From NCBI GenBank assembly GCA_023417775.1, contig JAEZEJ010000093.1:1-6911 (forward strand): 6,911 bases of DNA, in the 5' to 3' direction. Positions 5,736 through 6,911 of this stretch are shown piece after piece. Within the stretch, counting starts at the first letter, position 1, and every line of letters begins with the position of its first letter. The notes beneath the pieces were generated by a model. It saw only the letters and a list, made by a program, of their open reading frames with translations, was not told the origin of the DNA and did no database searches. The position numbers were made by a program, and so were the translations under genes. The DNA comes from Actinomycetes bacterium. Lineage in GTDB: Bacteria > Actinomycetota > Actinomycetes > Propionibacteriales > Nocardioidaceae.

Positions 5736-6170
5736 GTGGCCGCATCGCCCACCCGCGAAGTCCGCAACCCGACCGACTGGCCGGAGTTCGGCCCGGCGCT
5801 GGCGCGCATGCGCGAAGCGCGCGGCCTGCCGAAAAAGGAACTGGCCCGGCGGGCCGGACTCGACGCCTCGACGATCACGCGGCTGGAATCCGGGGAGCGC
5901 GGCGTCTCCCGCGATACCGTCGAGCGCCTCGCCCGCGCCCTCGACGCCACGCAGAAGGAAGAACTCGACCTGCTGGGCAAGGCCGGGTTCCTCGCCGACG
6001 AGGCGGCCGAACTGCTGGCCGAGCCGGAGCTCGCCCGCCTCGCGGCCCTCCTCGCCCGCGCCGACCTGCTGCCCGACCACCGCGCGTTGCTGGTCCGCCA
6101 CCTTCGGTTGGCGCTCGACCATGCCGCCGCGCTGGGATACGCGGTGCTCGATCCCCTGGCGGATGATTGA
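5736..6170 (+). CDS. XRE-family helix-turn-helix DNA-binding protein
   Basis: A 144-aa soluble protein with an N-terminal Cro/C1-type HTH domain at residues ~18-70 (FGPALARMREARGLPKKELA, then ARRAGLDASTITRLESGERG and VSRDTVERLARALD). It is predicted to bind operator DNA, most likely as a dimer repressor. The C-terminal half (71-144) is Leu/Ala/Glu-rich and probably helical; it has no recognised enzymatic motif and may serve in oligomerisation. I chose GTG 5736, which follows GCGGGGG with 5 nt spacing; the frame extends to a TTG at 5709, but that lies against the terminator. The target is unknown; the convergent MFS gene is the only visible neighbour. It lies on the 3' side of the suspected tRNA junction, so it may not belong to the same genome as the genes to the left. 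Confidence 0.85.
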   Translation: MAASPTREVRNPTDWPEFGPALARMREARGLPKKELARRAGLDASTITRLESGERGVSRDTVERLARALDATQKEELDLLGKAGFLADEAAELLAEPELARLAALLARADLLPDHRALLVRHLRLALDHAAALGYAVLDPLADD

Positions 6171-6291
6171 GGCTATCGGCGCTGCAGCCGGACGGACGCA
6201 GCCGGTTGGCTGCGACCCGGCCCCGGTTCTTCAATCCCTGTCAGGGCCGAGCCCGCGCCGATGCCCGGCGACCCCTGAACACGCCCTTGAC
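6171..6291. other. Short convergent intergenic stretch with small hairpins
   Basis: 121 bp lie between the stops of the XRE gene (+) and the MFS gene (-). CGCAGCC (6197-6203) and GGCTGCG (6208-6214) form a 7-bp hairpin with a GGTT loop, and the near-palindrome CCCTGTCAGGG covers 6226-6236. Either could help end transcription, but no T-run follows them on either strand. I see no gene here. Confidence 0.35.
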
Positions 6292-6911
6292 CTACCCGAA
6301 CGACTCCGGCCCCTGCCGATGCCGTGTCCGCACCCGCGTGCGTCGGGCCGCCTGCTCGGTGCGCCGCCGGGCTACGCTGCGACCGCCGATCGCGACCAGC
6401 AGCAGAGCCACCACTGCCAGCACCTGCACGACGCCGAACAGGTCGGCCGCCGCGGCCGCGAAGAAGATCGGGATGAACGCCACCGTGTTGGAGATCGTGT
6501 AGAAGGTCGCGTACACCCGCGCCCGGATGTGCTCGTGCGATCGTTCCTGCAGGATCGTCTGCGCCGGCACCAACACGCAGGCGTTGCAGACACCGAGGAA
6601 CGCCGCCAGCGTTCCTGCTACGACGATTTCGAGGACGGCCGACGGCTCCTGCCCGCCCATCGCCAGCCGCAGCAGCGGTTTGTTGGTCGCCAGCACCAGC
6701 AACGTGACGCCGGCCAGCGCGAGCCCCCAGTCGATGATCGACTCGCGCGAGAACCGGCGCGCCAGCCGCGGCACCAGGACCACGCCGAGCACGATGCCCA
6801 GACCCGCCGGCGCGACGATGTAGCCGATGTCCTCTTCGGGCAGCCCGATCACGGTCCGCACGAACTGCGGGCCAAGCGAGGCGACCATCAAAAAGGTCGT
6901 CGAGGCGATGG
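6292..6911 (-). CDS. MFS transporter, C-terminal part (runs off the window)
   Basis: The frame is open from the right edge to TAG at 6294-6292, giving about 206 residues of the C-terminal half of a major facilitator superfamily transporter. Five or six hydrophobic segments are visible, including IGYIVAPAGLGIVLGVVLVP, a loop with basic RLARRFSRE, and the strongly MFS-like VPAQTILQERSHEHIRARVY, comparable with the QERVPDELRGRVF pattern of MFS_3-type exporters. It ends in a basic cytoplasmic tail of about 30 residues (RRRTEQAARRTRVRTRHRQ). The N-terminal half and true start lie outside, so the TTG and ATG near 6886-6891 are internal codons. Solute efflux is the likely direction, but the substrate is unknown. 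The gene lies on the far side of the suspect tRNA junction. Confidence 0.85.
   Translation of the reverse strand, partial: IASTTFLMVASLGPQFVRTVIGLPEEDIGYIVAPAGLGIVLGVVLVPRLARRFSRESIIDWGLALAGVTLLVLATNKPLLRLAMGGQEPSAVLEIVVAGTLAAFLGVCNACVLVPAQTILQERSHEHIRARVYATFYTISNTVAFIPIFFAAAAADLFGVVQVLAVVALLLVAIGGRSVARRRTEQAARRTRVRTRHRQGPESFG

Overview
The window looks like high-GC actinobacterial chromosome from base 1 to about 5600. The signs are very high GC with GC-rich third positions, frequent GTG starts, an apparently leaderless gene, and a GlpD with a long C-terminal extension. A Micrococcales-type actinobacterium is my guess, but no gene here fixes the genus. The last ~1.25 kb (about 5634 to 6911) is also GC-rich but may come from another organism, because the tRNA-Lys gene at the boundary has two acceptor-stem strands that do not pair with each other.

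Layout. Bases 1-420 hold no convincing protein gene. They carry a promoter-like element at the left edge and a series of strong stem-loops ahead of the first gene. Next is a two-gene unit on the + strand: a DUR3-like sodium:solute symporter (421-2100) and a 43-aa one-helix membrane protein that overlaps its stop codon (2100-2231). A long inverted repeat (2251-2303) separates this unit from two genes on the - strand, which read toward it: glpD (4628-2901), then a short MTA/SAH-type nucleosidase (2863-2327). Divergent from glpD, across only 37 bp, is an alpha/beta hydrolase of the monoacylglycerol lipase/lysophospholipase type (4666-5532), probably leaderless. A promoter, the tRNA-Lys(CTT) (5591-5663) and a hairpin (5679-5705) follow. 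The right end holds an XRE-type DNA-binding protein (5736-6170) and, converging on it, the C-terminal part of an MFS transporter that runs off the window.

How the genes may work together. The lipase-like hydrolase and GlpD fit glycerolipid catabolism: the first could release glycerol from acylglycerols, and the second oxidises glycerol-3-phosphate to dihydroxyacetone phosphate. The symporter and its small partner are probably co-translated and act as one Na+-driven uptake unit; the substrate is not determined, urea or a related small polar compound being the family-based guess. The XRE/MFS pair is functionally unrelated.

I see no defence system, CRISPR array, insertion sequence or integrase. 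The points most worth a second look are the mismatched tRNA-Lys, which suggests an assembly chimera, and the structured leader ahead of the symporter.
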